From the NCBI GenBank assembly GCA_029237695.1, contig CM055266.1, forward strand, positions 12,727,805 through 12,791,804: a stretch of 64,000 nt of DNA, written 5' to 3'. The notes beneath the pieces were generated by a model. That model saw only the letters and a program-made list of their open reading frames with translations. It ran no database searches and was not told the DNA's origin. This DNA is from Conchocele bisecta (Eukaryota > Mollusca > Bivalvia > Lucinida > Thyasiridae). A program made the position numbers and the translations under genes. Of the stretch, positions 54,125-64,000 are shown one piece after another. Position 1 is the first letter of the stretch. Every line of letters starts with the position of its first letter.

Positions 54125-57100
54125 CGCCGGGCCATACCGATACTGTAAGGGCTATGACCAGGGAAACAACTGATACTGTAAGGGCTATGGCCAATGCAGC
54201 AACTGATACTGTAAGGGCTATGGTCAGGGCAGCAACTGATACTGTAAGGGCTATGGCCAGGGCAGCAACTGATACTGTACGGGCTATGGACAGGGCAGCA
54301 ACTGATATTGTAAGGGCTATGGCCAGGGCAGCAACTGATATTGTAAGGGCTATAGCTAGGGCAGCAACTGATACTGTAAGGGCTATAGCCAAGACAGCAA
54401 CATATACTGTAAGGGCTATGGCCAGGGCAGCAGCTGATAATGTAAGCATTCTGGCCAAGGCAGCAACTGATACTGTAAGGGCTATGACCAGGGCAGCAAC
54501 TGATAATGTAGGGGCTATGGCCAGGGCAGCAACTGATACTGTAAGGGATATCACCAGGGCAGCAACTGATACTGTAAGTGCCATGGTCAGGGCAGCAACT
54601 GATACTTTAAGGGCTATGGCCAGGGCAGCGACTTATAATGTAAGGGCTATGACCAGTGCAAAAACTGATACTGTAAGTGCTATGGCCAGGTCAGCAACTG
54701 ATACTGTAAGGGCTATGGACAGGGCAGCAACTGATACTGTAAGGGCTATGGCCAGGGCAGCAACTGATAATGTCAGGTATATGGTCAGGGTAGCAATTGA
54801 TACTGTAAGGGCTATGGCAAGGGCAGCAAGTGATATTGTAAGGGCTATGACCAGGACAGCAACTGATACTGTAAGGGCTATGGCCAGGGCAGCAACTGAT
54901 ACTGTAAGGGTTATGGCCAGGGAAACAACTGATACTGTAAGGGCTATGGCCAGGGCAACAACTGATACTGTAAGGGCTATGGCCAGGGCAGCAACTGATA
55001 CTGTAAGTGATATGGCCAGGGCAGCAACTGATATTGCATGTGATATGACCAGGGCAGCAAATGATACTGTACAGGCTATGGCCAGGGCAGCAACTGCTAT
55101 TGTAAGGGTTATGGCCAGGGCGGCAATTGATAATGTAAGGGTTGTGGCCCATAGGGCTAGGGCATCAACTGATACTGTAAGGGCTATGGTCAGGGCAGCA
55201 ACTGATACTGTAAGGGCTATGGCCAGGACAGCAACTGATATTGTAAGGGATATGGCCAGGACAACAACTGATACTGTAAGGGCTATGACCAGGGCAGTAA
55301 CTGATATTGTAAGGGCTATGGCCAGGACAGCAACTGATACTGTAAGGGACATGGACACGGCAGCAACTGCTACTGTAAGGGCTATGACCAGTGCAGCAAT
55401 TGATACTGTAAGTGCTATGGCTAGAGCATTAACTGATACTGTAAGGGCTATGGCCAGGGCAGCAACTGATACTGTAAGGGCTATGGACAGGGCAGCAACT
55501 GACATTGAAATGGCTATTACCAGGGCAGCAACTGATATTGTAAGGGCTATGGCCAGGGCAGCAACTGATACTGTAAGGGCTATGACCAAGGCAGCAACTG
55601 ATATTGTAAGGGCTATAGCCAAGGCAGCAACTGATACTGTAAGGGCTTTGGCCAGGGCAGCAACTGATACTGTAAGACCTATGGCCAGGGAAGCAACTTA
55701 TACTGTAAGGGCTATGGCTGGGGCATCAACTGATATTGTAAGTGCTATAGCCAGGGCAGCAACTGATACTGTAAGGACTATGGCCAGGGCAGCAACTGAT
55801 ATTGTAAGTGCTATCGCCAGGTCAGCAACTGATACTGTAAGGCTATGGCCAGGGCAGCAACTGATACTGTCAGGGCTATGGCCAGGGCAGCAACTGGTAC
55901 TGTAATGGCTATGGCCAGTGCAGAAATTGATACTGTAAGTGCTATGGCCAGGGCAGCAACTGATAATGTAAGGGCTATGGCCAGGGCAGCAACTGGTACT
56001 GTAAGGGCTATGACCAGTGCAAAAACTGATACTGTAAGTGCTAGGGCCAGGGCAGCACCTGATACTGTAAGGGCTATGGCCAGGGCAGCAACTGATACTT
56101 TAAGGGCTATTGCCAGGGCAGCAACTGATACTGTAAGGGCTATGGCCAGGGCAGCAACTGGCACTGTAAGGGCTATGACCAGTGCAGCAACTGATACTGT
56201 AAGTGCTATGACCAGGGCAGCAACTGATACTGTAAAGGCTATGGCCAGGGCAGCAACTGATACTGTAAGGGCTTTTGCCAGGGCAGCAACTGATACTGTA
56301 AGGGCTATGGCCAAGGCAGCAACAGGTACTGTAAGGGCTATGACCAGTGCAGCAAATGATACTGTAAATGCTATGGCCAGGGCAGCAAGTCATACTGAAA
56401 GGGCTATGGCCAGGGCAGCAACTCATACTGTAAGGGCTATTGTCTGGGCAGCAACTCATACTGTAAGGGATATGGCCAGGGCAGCAACTGGTACTGTAAG
56501 CGATATGGCCAGGGCAGCAACTGATACTGTAAGGGCTATGACCTGGGCAGCAACTGATACTGTGAGGGCTATTGCCAGGACAGCAACTGATACTGTATGT
56601 GCTATGGCCAGGGCAGCAACACTGATACTGTAAGCGATATGGCCAGGGCAGCAACTGATATTGTAAGGGATATGGCCAGGGCAGCAATTGATACTGTAAT
56701 GGCTATGGCAAGGGCAGCAACTGCTATTGTAAGGGCTATAACCAGGACAGCAACTGATACTGTAAGGGTTATGACCAGGGCAGCAACTGATACTGTAAAG
56801 GCTATGGCCAGGTCAGCAATTGATATGGTAAGGGCTATGGCCAGGGCAGCAACTGATACTGTACGAGCTATGACCAGGGCAGCAACTGCTATTGTAAGGA
56901 CTATGGCCAAGGCAGCAATTGATACTGTAAGGGTTATGACCAAGGAAGCAACGGATAATGTAAGGGCTATGGCCTGGGCAGTAACTGATACTGTAAGGGC
57001 TATGGCCAGGGTAGCAACTGATATTGTAAGTGCTATAACAAGGGCAACAACTGATACTGTAAGGGTTATTGCCAGGGCAGCAACTGATACAGTAAGTGAT

Positions 57101-58631
57101 ATGGCCAGGGCAGCAACTGATACTGTAAGGGCTATAGCCAGGGCTTCAATTGATACTGTAAGGGCTATGGCTAGGCCAGCAACTGATATTGTAAGGGCTA
57201 CGACCAGGGCATCAACTGATACAGTAAGTTATATGGCCAGGGCAGCAACTGATACTGTAAGGGCTATGGCCAGGGCTTCAATTGATACTGTAAGGGCTAT
57301 GGCTAGGCCAGCAACTGATATTGTAAGGGCTATGACCAGGGCAGCAACTGATACTGTAAGGGCTATGCCAGGGCAGCAACTGATACTCTAAGGGCTATGA
57401 TCAGGGCTTCAATTGATACTGTAAGGGCTATGGCCAGGGCAGCAACTGATAATGTAAGGGTTATGGCCAGGGCAGCAACTGATACTGTACGGGCTATGAC
57501 TAGGGCAGCAACTGATACTGTAATGGTTGTGGTAAGGGCTGCAACTGATACTGTAAGGGCTATGGCCAGGGCAGCAACTGATAATGTAAGGGCTATGACC
57601 AGGGCAGCAACTGATACTGTAAGGGCTATGACCAATGCAGCAATTGAAACTGTAAGGGCTATGACCAGGGAAGCAACTGATACTGTAAGGCCTATGGCCA
57701 GGGCAGCAACTGATACTGTAAGGGTTATGGCCAGGACAACAACTGATAATGTAAGGGATATGGCCAGGGCAGCAACTGATGTTGTAAGGGCTATGACCAA
57801 GGCAGCAATTGACACTGTAAGGGCTATGAACAAGTCAGCAACTGATACAGTAAGGGCTATGGCCAAGGCAGCAACCGATACTGTAAGGGCTATGGTCAGG
57901 GCAGCAACTGATACTGTAAGTGCTATGGCCAGGACTGCAACTGAGATTGTAACGGCTATGACCAGGGCAGCATCTGATACTGTACGGGCTATGGCTAGGG
58001 CAGCAACTGATACTGTAAGGGCTATGGCCATGGCTGCAACTGATACTGTAAGGGCTATGGCCAAGGCAGCAACTGATAATGTAAGGACTATGACCAAGGC
58101 AGCAACTGATACTGTAAGGGTTATGACCAAGGCAGCAACTGATACTGTAAGGGCTATGGCCAGGGCTGCAACTGATACTGTAAGGGCTATGGCCAATGCA
58201 GCAACTGATAATGTAAGGACTATGACCAAGGTGCAACTGATACTGTACGGGCTATGACCAAGGCAGCAACTGATAATGTAAGGACTATGACCAGGGCATC
58301 AACTGATACTGTAAGGGATATGGCCAAGGCAGCAACTGATAATGTAAGGGTTATGACCAGGGCTGCAACTGATACTGTAAGGGCTATGGTCAAGGCAGCA
58401 ACTGATACTGTAAGGGCTATGACCAGGGCAGCAACTGATACTGTAAGGGCTATGACCAAGGCAGCAACTGATACTGTAAGGGCTATGACCATGGTAGCAA
58501 CTGATACTGTAAGGGCTATGTCAAAGGCAGCAACTGATACTGTAAGGGCTATGGCCAGGACAGCAACTGATAATGTAAGGGTTATGACCAGGGCTGCAAC
58601 TGATATTGTAATGGATATGGTCAGAGCATCT
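54125..58631. repeat. 33-bp minisatellite array, about 137 units
   Basis: Every unit is a variant of one 33-bp sequence encoding RAMARAATDTV on the plus strand. Because 33 is a multiple of three and the unit lacks stops, long ORFs appear on both strands in several frames (plus: 54154-55905, 55845-56633, 56597-57391, 57397-58257, 58254-58643). Four units with one-base indels break them. Variants change residues freely (Ala/Thr, Thr/Ile/Asn), which argues against selection on a protein. Local higher-order repeats exist: a block of about four units near 57,130-57,235 recurs about 132 bp later. The array's last, degenerate unit includes the splice donor of the peptide gene. Confidence 0.95.
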
Positions 58632-58637
58632 ACCTAC

Positions 58638-58763
58638 GACTGAGGTCGCCCAGCGAGTCCAGCGTGTCTAAGAAGATGCGCTTGTTCATGCGGGCGGGGG
58701 CTCAGAAACAGGCGGGCACGATCACAAATCCGAGGAAATAAACGAGAACGTGCATGGTGACGT
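58638..58763 (-). CDS. Small secreted peptide gene, first coding exon, with in-frame TGA
   Basis: The exon starts after acceptor TTACTTCTGTTACAG (ending 58764), with ACGTCACC before ATG at 58755-58753, so a 5' non-coding exon is likely. Codons read MHVLVYFLGFVIVPACF, a good signal peptide. TGA follows at 58704-58702. The same frame then continues APARMNKRIFLDTLDSLGDL and Ser to a donor (GTAGGT from 58637). The trailing C completes a Pro codon with the exon at 52749, after which the frame is open to its own stop. The GC content is higher than in the surroundings. The TGA could be a nonsense allele, an assembly error or pseudogenisation. Selenocysteine is unlikely because the 3' UTR is too short for a SECIS. 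An ATG after the TGA exists but would lose the signal peptide. Confidence 0.55.
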
Positions 58764-58765
58764 CT

Positions 58766-59265
58766 GTAACAGAAGTAACGCAAATAACGTTGATGAAGCG
58801 GGCAACACGTACTGCATATGAATTATTTTTTGACTCTAATATTTTCTCTTTGATTTCTTTTGCCAGATTATGTGTGTGTTATCCAGCTTTAAGCACTGTA
58901 TTGTGTCGATTCCTTTTATTTCTATTCGTTTTGCATGTACATGTATCATTATTTTTTGAGAATGAAAATGTCAGGTAAAATGTATAGTTGTATTAGTAAT
59001 ATATACAAATTGCATAATGATATTAAGGGGTCGCATATCACATGGTTATAGGCATTAAGATTTTTGCTACATTTCACATGAGTTTATGCATTAACCTTTG
59101 TCAACTTTGGAGACAAGGCCTACGGGAAGCCGGACAAATAAGTTAATACATACAATTGTGAAATGTGACAACTTTATAGTTTCATTCGGCTATATTTGTC
59201 CGTTGTAAATGATTAAATTAAATTTATGAGATAGAAACTTGCGTCTGCCGCCAGGTTGACACATT
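58766..59265. other. No recognised feature
   Basis: A/T-rich non-coding sequence. It would hold the promoter side and any 5' non-coding exon of the small peptide gene, but no clear element is visible. Confidence 0.35.
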
Positions 59266-60250
59266 TTGGGTGGGCACAACGGCATTTATGCCATAACACA
59301 TGCATCTGCAGCACCTAAATGTTCTAACACAAATAAAAATGTTGATACAGTATTACAATGCCTCTGCAAATCTTGCTGTCCCTATGTACATATCACCATG
59401 CTCATTTCAATCGGTAGTTCTAAAACTCATGCATTATTAAACAGTGGTGTAAATATAGAATGTGCTTCACAATCGTTTCTATCCAAAACAAATGTAAAAT
59501 CTGCCCCACTTGACATCTCACATATGTCATCGATTTTCGCTGTCTGTAACACACATCATCAAATTCGTGGTACGCTAACTACTAGTATTCCGTTCATTGT
59601 ATATGTAATATGTAATAATAATCATTATCAGCCTAGCATAAACACAATACTGGGTGTGAAACTAGTTCACCTGTCTTTTTATAGGCAACCGCCGAACTTC
59701 AAAGCCGACACCGCACGTTTCGTATATTATCCAGTAATTTCAATACAAAAGGAATATGGAACATATCGTTTTGTTGTTGACTATCGTCGATTGAATTATG
59801 TCACTGAATCCATATGTCATCCTCTACCTCGTGCAACCAAGCCAAACTATTGAATGTAGTCGATTTGTCATCAACATAGTTTCAAATCTCTTTAGATCCA
59901 GACACACGCTACAAAGCAGCAGTTGCTGTGCATGATGGAGTAAACGAGTTTCTACGAATGCCAATCAGACTGAAAAGTGCTCCAATGTCTCTACATATGC
60001 TCATGGGCAATGTCCGAAGAGGTCCGAGCTGACGAAACGTCTTGTGCTACCTCAATGCTATGCTAATTTTTACTTCCTCATTTGAGCAACTTTTGGACAA
60101 TGTATGCGAACTGTTTTCCAAACTACTGCAAGGAGCATTGACATTGAAACCAGAAACTATGCCATTTTGGAGTGGAAACTGTGACGTACATCGGTCACAT
60201 CATCACAACTGATGGTGTAACTGGCAATGTAGCACACATTATACAATGTA
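59266..60250 (+). pseudogene. Ty3/gypsy pol fragment: protease to reverse transcriptase
   Basis: The ORF to 59853 has a protease-like segment (ISIGSSKTHALLNSGVNIEC; the active-site Asp is replaced, giving NSG) followed, after an apparent internal deletion, by RT start motifs (YGTYRFVVDYRRLNYVTE, CHPLPR). Further frames give RYKAAVAVHDGVNEFLRMP, then LNAMLIFTSSFEQLLD where the YxDD box is destroyed, and ALTLKPET. Stops and frame changes throughout. Confidence 0.7.
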
Positions 60251-60606
60251 TGTCCGTTTCCCGTACCCAAGAATTAGACAGATGACCAGTAATATCTAGG
60301 TCTCTGAGATGACGACAGGAGGCATGTAGACAATTCTGCTAATATAGAAACCCATTTGCACACTATATTACAAAATGGTCAACCGAAGAAAAAGGTTAAT
60401 GCATAATACCGTGTGAAATGTGACCCCTTAAGAATAATAACATATGTATGCTACAATTTTATTTTTTATAAATTTACAGTACACTATACGATGAAAGTTC
60501 TATGTTGATGCAACACCTCTGATTTGCCAAGGGTGTCAGTTTAAAGAGGCTCCACTGTATGTCTGATATGCACGCTGTAAGACCGGAATTGAGATCATAA
60601 ATAGAT
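60251..60606. other. No recognised feature
   Basis: Non-coding, A/T-rich. It may hold further decayed gypsy sequence, but nothing specific is supported. Confidence 0.35.
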
Positions 60607-61098
60607 ACAGTGCAACCTCTCTACAACAGCCACCCATGGGAAGACGCAAAACTGGCTGTTGTAGAGAGGTGGCTGTTGTAGGGAGGTTAATGCTGAATTA
60701 AATTTTGTCGTCCGCTGTTTATTTATTTTCTATCGATACTTCTCATAAAAAACATGCTGTCAAAACATGTTTGTATTGAGAAATACGGCAAAAGCAACAG
60801 CAGACGACAATTTTCGTGCTGAACAGTCTAACGGTTAGATACAGAGGAAATCATCCATTTGGGATATAAAATAGCGGCTGTTATAGAGAGGGTGTTGTTG
60901 CATTATTTTGCTTTTCCATTAAAAATGATTCTAACATGCTGTCAAAGCATGTATTTGATGAGAATTATCGAATAAAATAAATAAACATCAGACGATAACA
61001 TTTAATTCAGCATTAACCTCCCTACAACAGCCACCTCTCTACAACAGCCAGTTTTACGTCTTCCCATGGGTGGCTGTTGTAGAGAGGTTGCACTGTAT
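60607..61098. mobile_element. MITE with inverted ends of about 100 bp, pogo/Tc1-like
   Basis: The left end CAGTGCAACCTCTCTACAAC and the right end, its complement, continue as inverted repeats for about 100 bp (GGGAAGACG, GGCTGTTGTAGAGAGG, TTAATGCTGAATTAA). TA flanks both ends. Inside are two MITE-B-like hairpins with AACATGCTGTCAAA. The family link rests on the CAGT...ACCTCTCT terminus only. Confidence 0.75.
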
Positions 61099-61301
61099 AA
61101 ATACGCGCGATGTTGAGAAAATGTACCATATGAAGATTGCGACAAGCATAATCCCAGGTTAGCATGCGCATGCGCACAGTCTGTACAGGGCATAGGCTCA
61201 TCACAATTCAGTCACTGAACCATGCCTACTATCGTGACAAAAAGGAATAGTCACGGATGCAAGTGTGTTCGCTGCAGAATGATCTGTAGCCTATTTCACC
61301 A

Positions 61302-61572
61302 ACATTGCAAAGTATACTTATCTAGCAAAGTATACTTTGAGGGAGAAATTTTAAATTTAATGATAAATTTATTAATTTTTATTATACTGAATTTATTACA
61401 TTATCACAGCCGTTTTGGCTGTGATAATTTAATAACTTCAGTATAATAATTCTGCATACTTTTAATCATCAAATATATGCTGTGGTTAGTTCTATATGAA
61501 ATAATGCATTTCGGAAAAAATAAATGATTAATCCCTCAAAGTATACTTTACTAGATAAGTATACTTTGTAAT
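61302..61572. mobile_element. MITE with 38-bp inverted repeats
   Basis: CAAAGTATACTTATCTAG and CAAAGTATACTTTGAGGGA at the left (61302-61340) are inverted at the right (61535-61572). An internal stem CATTATCACAGCC / GGCTGTGATAAT is centred near 61,412. Confidence 0.75.
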
Positions 61573-62194
61573 TTTGATGAAATCGGCTACAGGGCATTAA
61601 TTGACCACACTTGTCTTAAAAATATCACACCTAAATAACTAGAATGGACAATCCAATCGTCACATATTTATGTTCAGACTAGTCCATTTATGAAAAATGT
61701 GAAAATTACTTGCAAAATGTGCATATTCTGATGAGACGGTTTGTCGCTAATGGGCTCTTCGGGATCTACACTGTTTGCAATCACCGGTATAGAGGGATGT
61801 GCTTTGAAAGTTAAGATACTTTCTCTCAAACAGCTGCCCAGATACATACATTCAGTGACCTCCCTGGACCGGACACTCTTGAAGGTCTGGTTGAGAGAGG
61901 GTACACTACACTTTATTATTCCACAGAACTGCACTACTGTTTCTCACGTACCTGACTGTATTCGCAAATAGGCTGTCAGTATGTCCAATGGTATATCAAA
62001 TAATGGTCAGTTTGTGACATTTTACCTTAAATAGTGGCCGGAGTGGTCAGACCATGTGATTTACCCCTCATCAAAATCCGGACAAATAAGGACAATATAA
62101 AAGAATACGTACGTTGAATCAGATGCATTCTGGAAGTTTCAGTACTTGTTGTTGTTGTTAGTAAGAAATCAATATATGCGACATCAAGGGAAAC
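61573..62194. repeat. Interspersed fragments, no gene
   Basis: 61,675-61,815 matches 8995-9125 (CATTTATGAAAA, GGATCTACACTGTTTGC). 61,865-61,915 has a pogo-like pair (CTGGACCGGACACTC). The rest is unrecognised. Confidence 0.4.
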
Positions 62195-62645
62195 GAAACT
62201 TATAATGAATTAACCCCAGCGTTAAGTTTTCGAAACAGAGCATTTTCTATGTCCGTGGCATTGACCTTGGGGTGATCAGGCACCATACGCTTTCCGTAGA
62301 ATGATGCGGGATGATGTTGCAAATGTATCAATGCAATATTAAAGCATTCCATTAAGGGAAACAAAACTTATAATGAATTAACCCCAGTGTTAAGTTTTCG
62401 AAACAGAGCATTTTCTATGTCCGTGGCATTGACCTTGGGTGTGATCAGGCACCATACACTTTCCGTAGAATGATGCGGGATGATGTTGCAAATGCATCTA
62501 TGAAATATTAAATCATTCCATGAAAGGAAACAGAAGTGCAGATTAACCCCAACGTTAAGTTTTGTAACGGACGGACAGACGGACGGACGGGCAGACAACT
62601 TTTGGATCCCTATATCCCATTTTCGCTATGCGAAGGGATAAAAAT
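62195..62645 (-). mobile_element. Pearl-like element on the minus strand (type of 10585-11330)
   Basis: Two cores (TTAACCCCAGCGTTAAGTTTT, GACCTTGGGGTGATCAGGCA, GTAGAATGATGCGGGATG) are followed by a GACG tract and a head hairpin (ATCCCTATATCCC...CGAAGGGAT, about 62597-62640). Confidence 0.65.
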
Positions 62646-62849
62646 CACTGTTAATTATCACAGCTGGAAATCAATAATAATTGTCAATTTAAGTGCCGAC
62701 ACAGACACAACGTCACACAAGCCTAAAAGCCGTCACCGTTCGCTACCGATTAGCTAATATTTAACTCACTTTTGTAGAAGAAACTGGATTGGTCAGTAAG
62801 CGTGGCTTACATAATGCGTGGGCCCAGGTACCCCTAAATATGTAAAAAC
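62646..62849. other. No recognised feature
   Basis: Short spacer between two pearl-like arrays; no gene seen. Confidence 0.35.
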
Positions 62850-63790
62850 TAGAAAATGTCTTCATAGAACACGGATGCCCCACATATCGCTTTGATAACA
62901 AATGTGGAGTTGTCAGAGGACAACGAAGCGTGCCCGGTGGCAGCAAAGGAACCGAGGGCACATTTGAACATGGATTTGCCACAGCGCAGTAGCAATGCGT
63001 GTGTGAAATATGAAGCAAATCCAAGCAAGGAAACAGAAAATATAGGCCATTATTTACCCGAGCGACCCAAGCAAGGAAACAAGGCCATTTACCCCAGCGT
63101 TCGAGCGTTAAGGTTTCGAGATGCACAATTTTGTGACCTTGACCCTGGGCTTAGAAGGGGCGGCACGGACGTGGATTTGCCACAGTGCAGTAGAGGACCA
63201 TTGGAGCAATGCGTGTGTAAAATATGAAGCAAATCCAAGCAAGGAAACAGAAAATATAGGCCATTATTTACCCGAGCGATTGAGCGTTAAGGTTTCGAGA
63301 TGCACAAAGTATGTGACCTTGTCCCTGGGCTTGGAAGGGGCGGCACGGACGTGGATTTGCCACAGCGCACTAGAGGACCCTTGGAGTAATGCGTGTGTGA
63401 AATATGAAGCAAATCCAAGCCAGGTATGTGACCTTGTCCCTGGGCTTAGAAGGGGGGCGCGGACGTGGATTTGCCACAGCGCAGTAGAGGACAATTGGAG
63501 CAATGAGTGTGTGAAATATGAAGCAAATCCAAGCAAGGAAACAGAAAATATAGGCCATTATTTCCCCGAGCGACTGAGCGTTAAGGTTTCGAGATGCACA
63601 AAGTATGTGACCTTGTCCCTGGGCTTAGAAGGGGCGGCACGGACGTGGATTTGCCACAGCGCAGTAGAGGACCCTTGGAGCAATGCGTTTCTTTGAAATA
63701 TGAAGCAAATCCAAGCAAGGAAACATAAAATATAGGCCATTATAATTTTTGAAGACGGACAGACGGACAGACAGACGGACGCCTACCACT
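62850..63790 (-). mobile_element. Pearl-like element on the minus strand (type P5)
   Basis: The 3' terminus (TAGAAAATGTCTTCATAGAA, 62850) is followed by about five cores of about 170 bp, reverse complements of those at 18316-19700 (GGATTTGCCACAG, CCAAGCAAGGAAACAGAAAA, GTGACCTTG(A/T)CCCTGGGCTT). A GACG/GACA tract lies at 63754-63781. The ORF at 63121-63696 is only open repeat sequence. Confidence 0.7.
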
Positions 63791-64000
63791 GAAAAGTGTT
63801 ATTAACGTACGTACGTACGAACGCACGTACATAACGTACATGGACTAACGATATGTCTCCTCTTGTCTATCGGCGAGGGGATAACAAGCTTTCCGTTACT
63901 CTGTAATATGTCTCTGCCTAATCTTACAAAACGAGCATGTTCACTGGAGAAGACCGGAGCAAAGCGTGTCACTTTCAACATGCCCTTGTATAGCTATAAT
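63791..64000. other. ACGT-rich tract and window end
   Basis: ACGTACGTACGTACGAACGC lies at about 63807-63826. TCTCCTCTTGTC...CGAGGGGATAACAAG follows. No gene. Confidence 0.4.

Larger units (their letters stand above)
52750..58637 (-). other. 5.9-kb intron of the small peptide gene
   Basis: Donor GTAGGT (58637-58632) and acceptor TTTACAG (52750). It contains the palindrome at 52788-52827, unrecognised sequence (52830-54040; the ORFs there look spurious), the hairpin 54045-54106 and the 33-bp array. Inferred from phase and splice sites only. Confidence 0.5.

Noticed and set aside
54154..58643. Very long ORFs on both strands (up to 583 codons) in the minisatellite
   Set aside because: The 33-bp unit is a multiple of three and free of stops in several frames, so length alone is meaningless. 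Units vary mostly by amino-acid-changing substitutions, and one-base indels break the plus frame four times.
58702..58704. Selenocysteine codon in the peptide gene
   Set aside because: AATAAA lies 13 bases after the stop, leaving no room for a normal SECIS element in the 3' UTR.
63121..63696. 191-codon ORF with internal repeats
   Set aside because: It is the open frame of reverse-strand pearl cores that also occur at 18316-19700. No protein family features are seen.

Overview
This is eukaryotic, animal-type DNA, most likely from a bivalve mollusc. The genes are split by introns with GT/AG sites. Most of the window is transposable-element (TE) sequence. The dominant repeats resemble the bivalve 'pearl' type: a GC-rich terminal hairpin, a GTCC-type microsatellite, tandem cores of about 160-180 bp carrying AAGGTCAAGGTCAC, and a second hairpin followed by TCTTGTT. 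The species cannot be named from the sequence alone.

Layout. 1-5.4 kb: a decayed DIRS-like retrotransposon on the minus strand (Gag, RT-RNase H, tyrosine recombinase). 6.3-10.1 kb: nested pearl-like elements and a foldback MITE. 10.2-14.2 kb: two phase-matched exons of a host gene encoding a Roco-type COR region followed by a Death domain. 14.2-26.8 kb: MITEs, tandem pearl cores and a tRNA-like segment. 26.8-41.9 kb: an element with inverted repeats of about 225-230 bp, interpreted as a Polinton/Maverick-like element. It carries a zinc-finger ORF, a small ORF overlapping a multidomain protein-primed DNA polymerase B gene, and at the far end a duplicated orphan ORF. Inside it lie a 500-N assembly gap, a LINE tail, about 1.3 kb of tandem repeats, and a rearranged Ty3/gypsy element whose integrase zinc domain precedes RT (Gmr1-like order). 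The Polinton itself sits inside a pearl array that resumes at 41,866. 42-51 kb: more pearl-like repeats, a short interstitial telomeric tract and a decayed gypsy pol.

52.6-58.8 kb: I propose a small secreted-peptide gene on the minus strand. Two coding exons join in phase across a 5.9-kb intron. The last exon carries a CX3C...CX3C pattern and an AATAAA just after the stop. A 33-bp minisatellite of about 4.5 kb fills most of the intron and reaches the 5' splice site. The first coding exon holds an in-frame TGA, so this copy may be a null allele or pseudogene.

59-64 kb: another decayed gypsy pol, a MITE with about 100-bp terminal repeats, a MITE with 38-bp terminal repeats, and pearl-like arrays on the minus strand.

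Only the COR-Death exons and the small peptide gene look like host coding sequence. The most novel observations are the promoter block shared by three ORFs of the Polinton-like element, the peptide gene with its intronic minisatellite, the empty-site evidence that pearl-like elements insert into T-runs without target duplication, and the gypsy element whose integrase core is replaced by in-frame 78-bp repeats.
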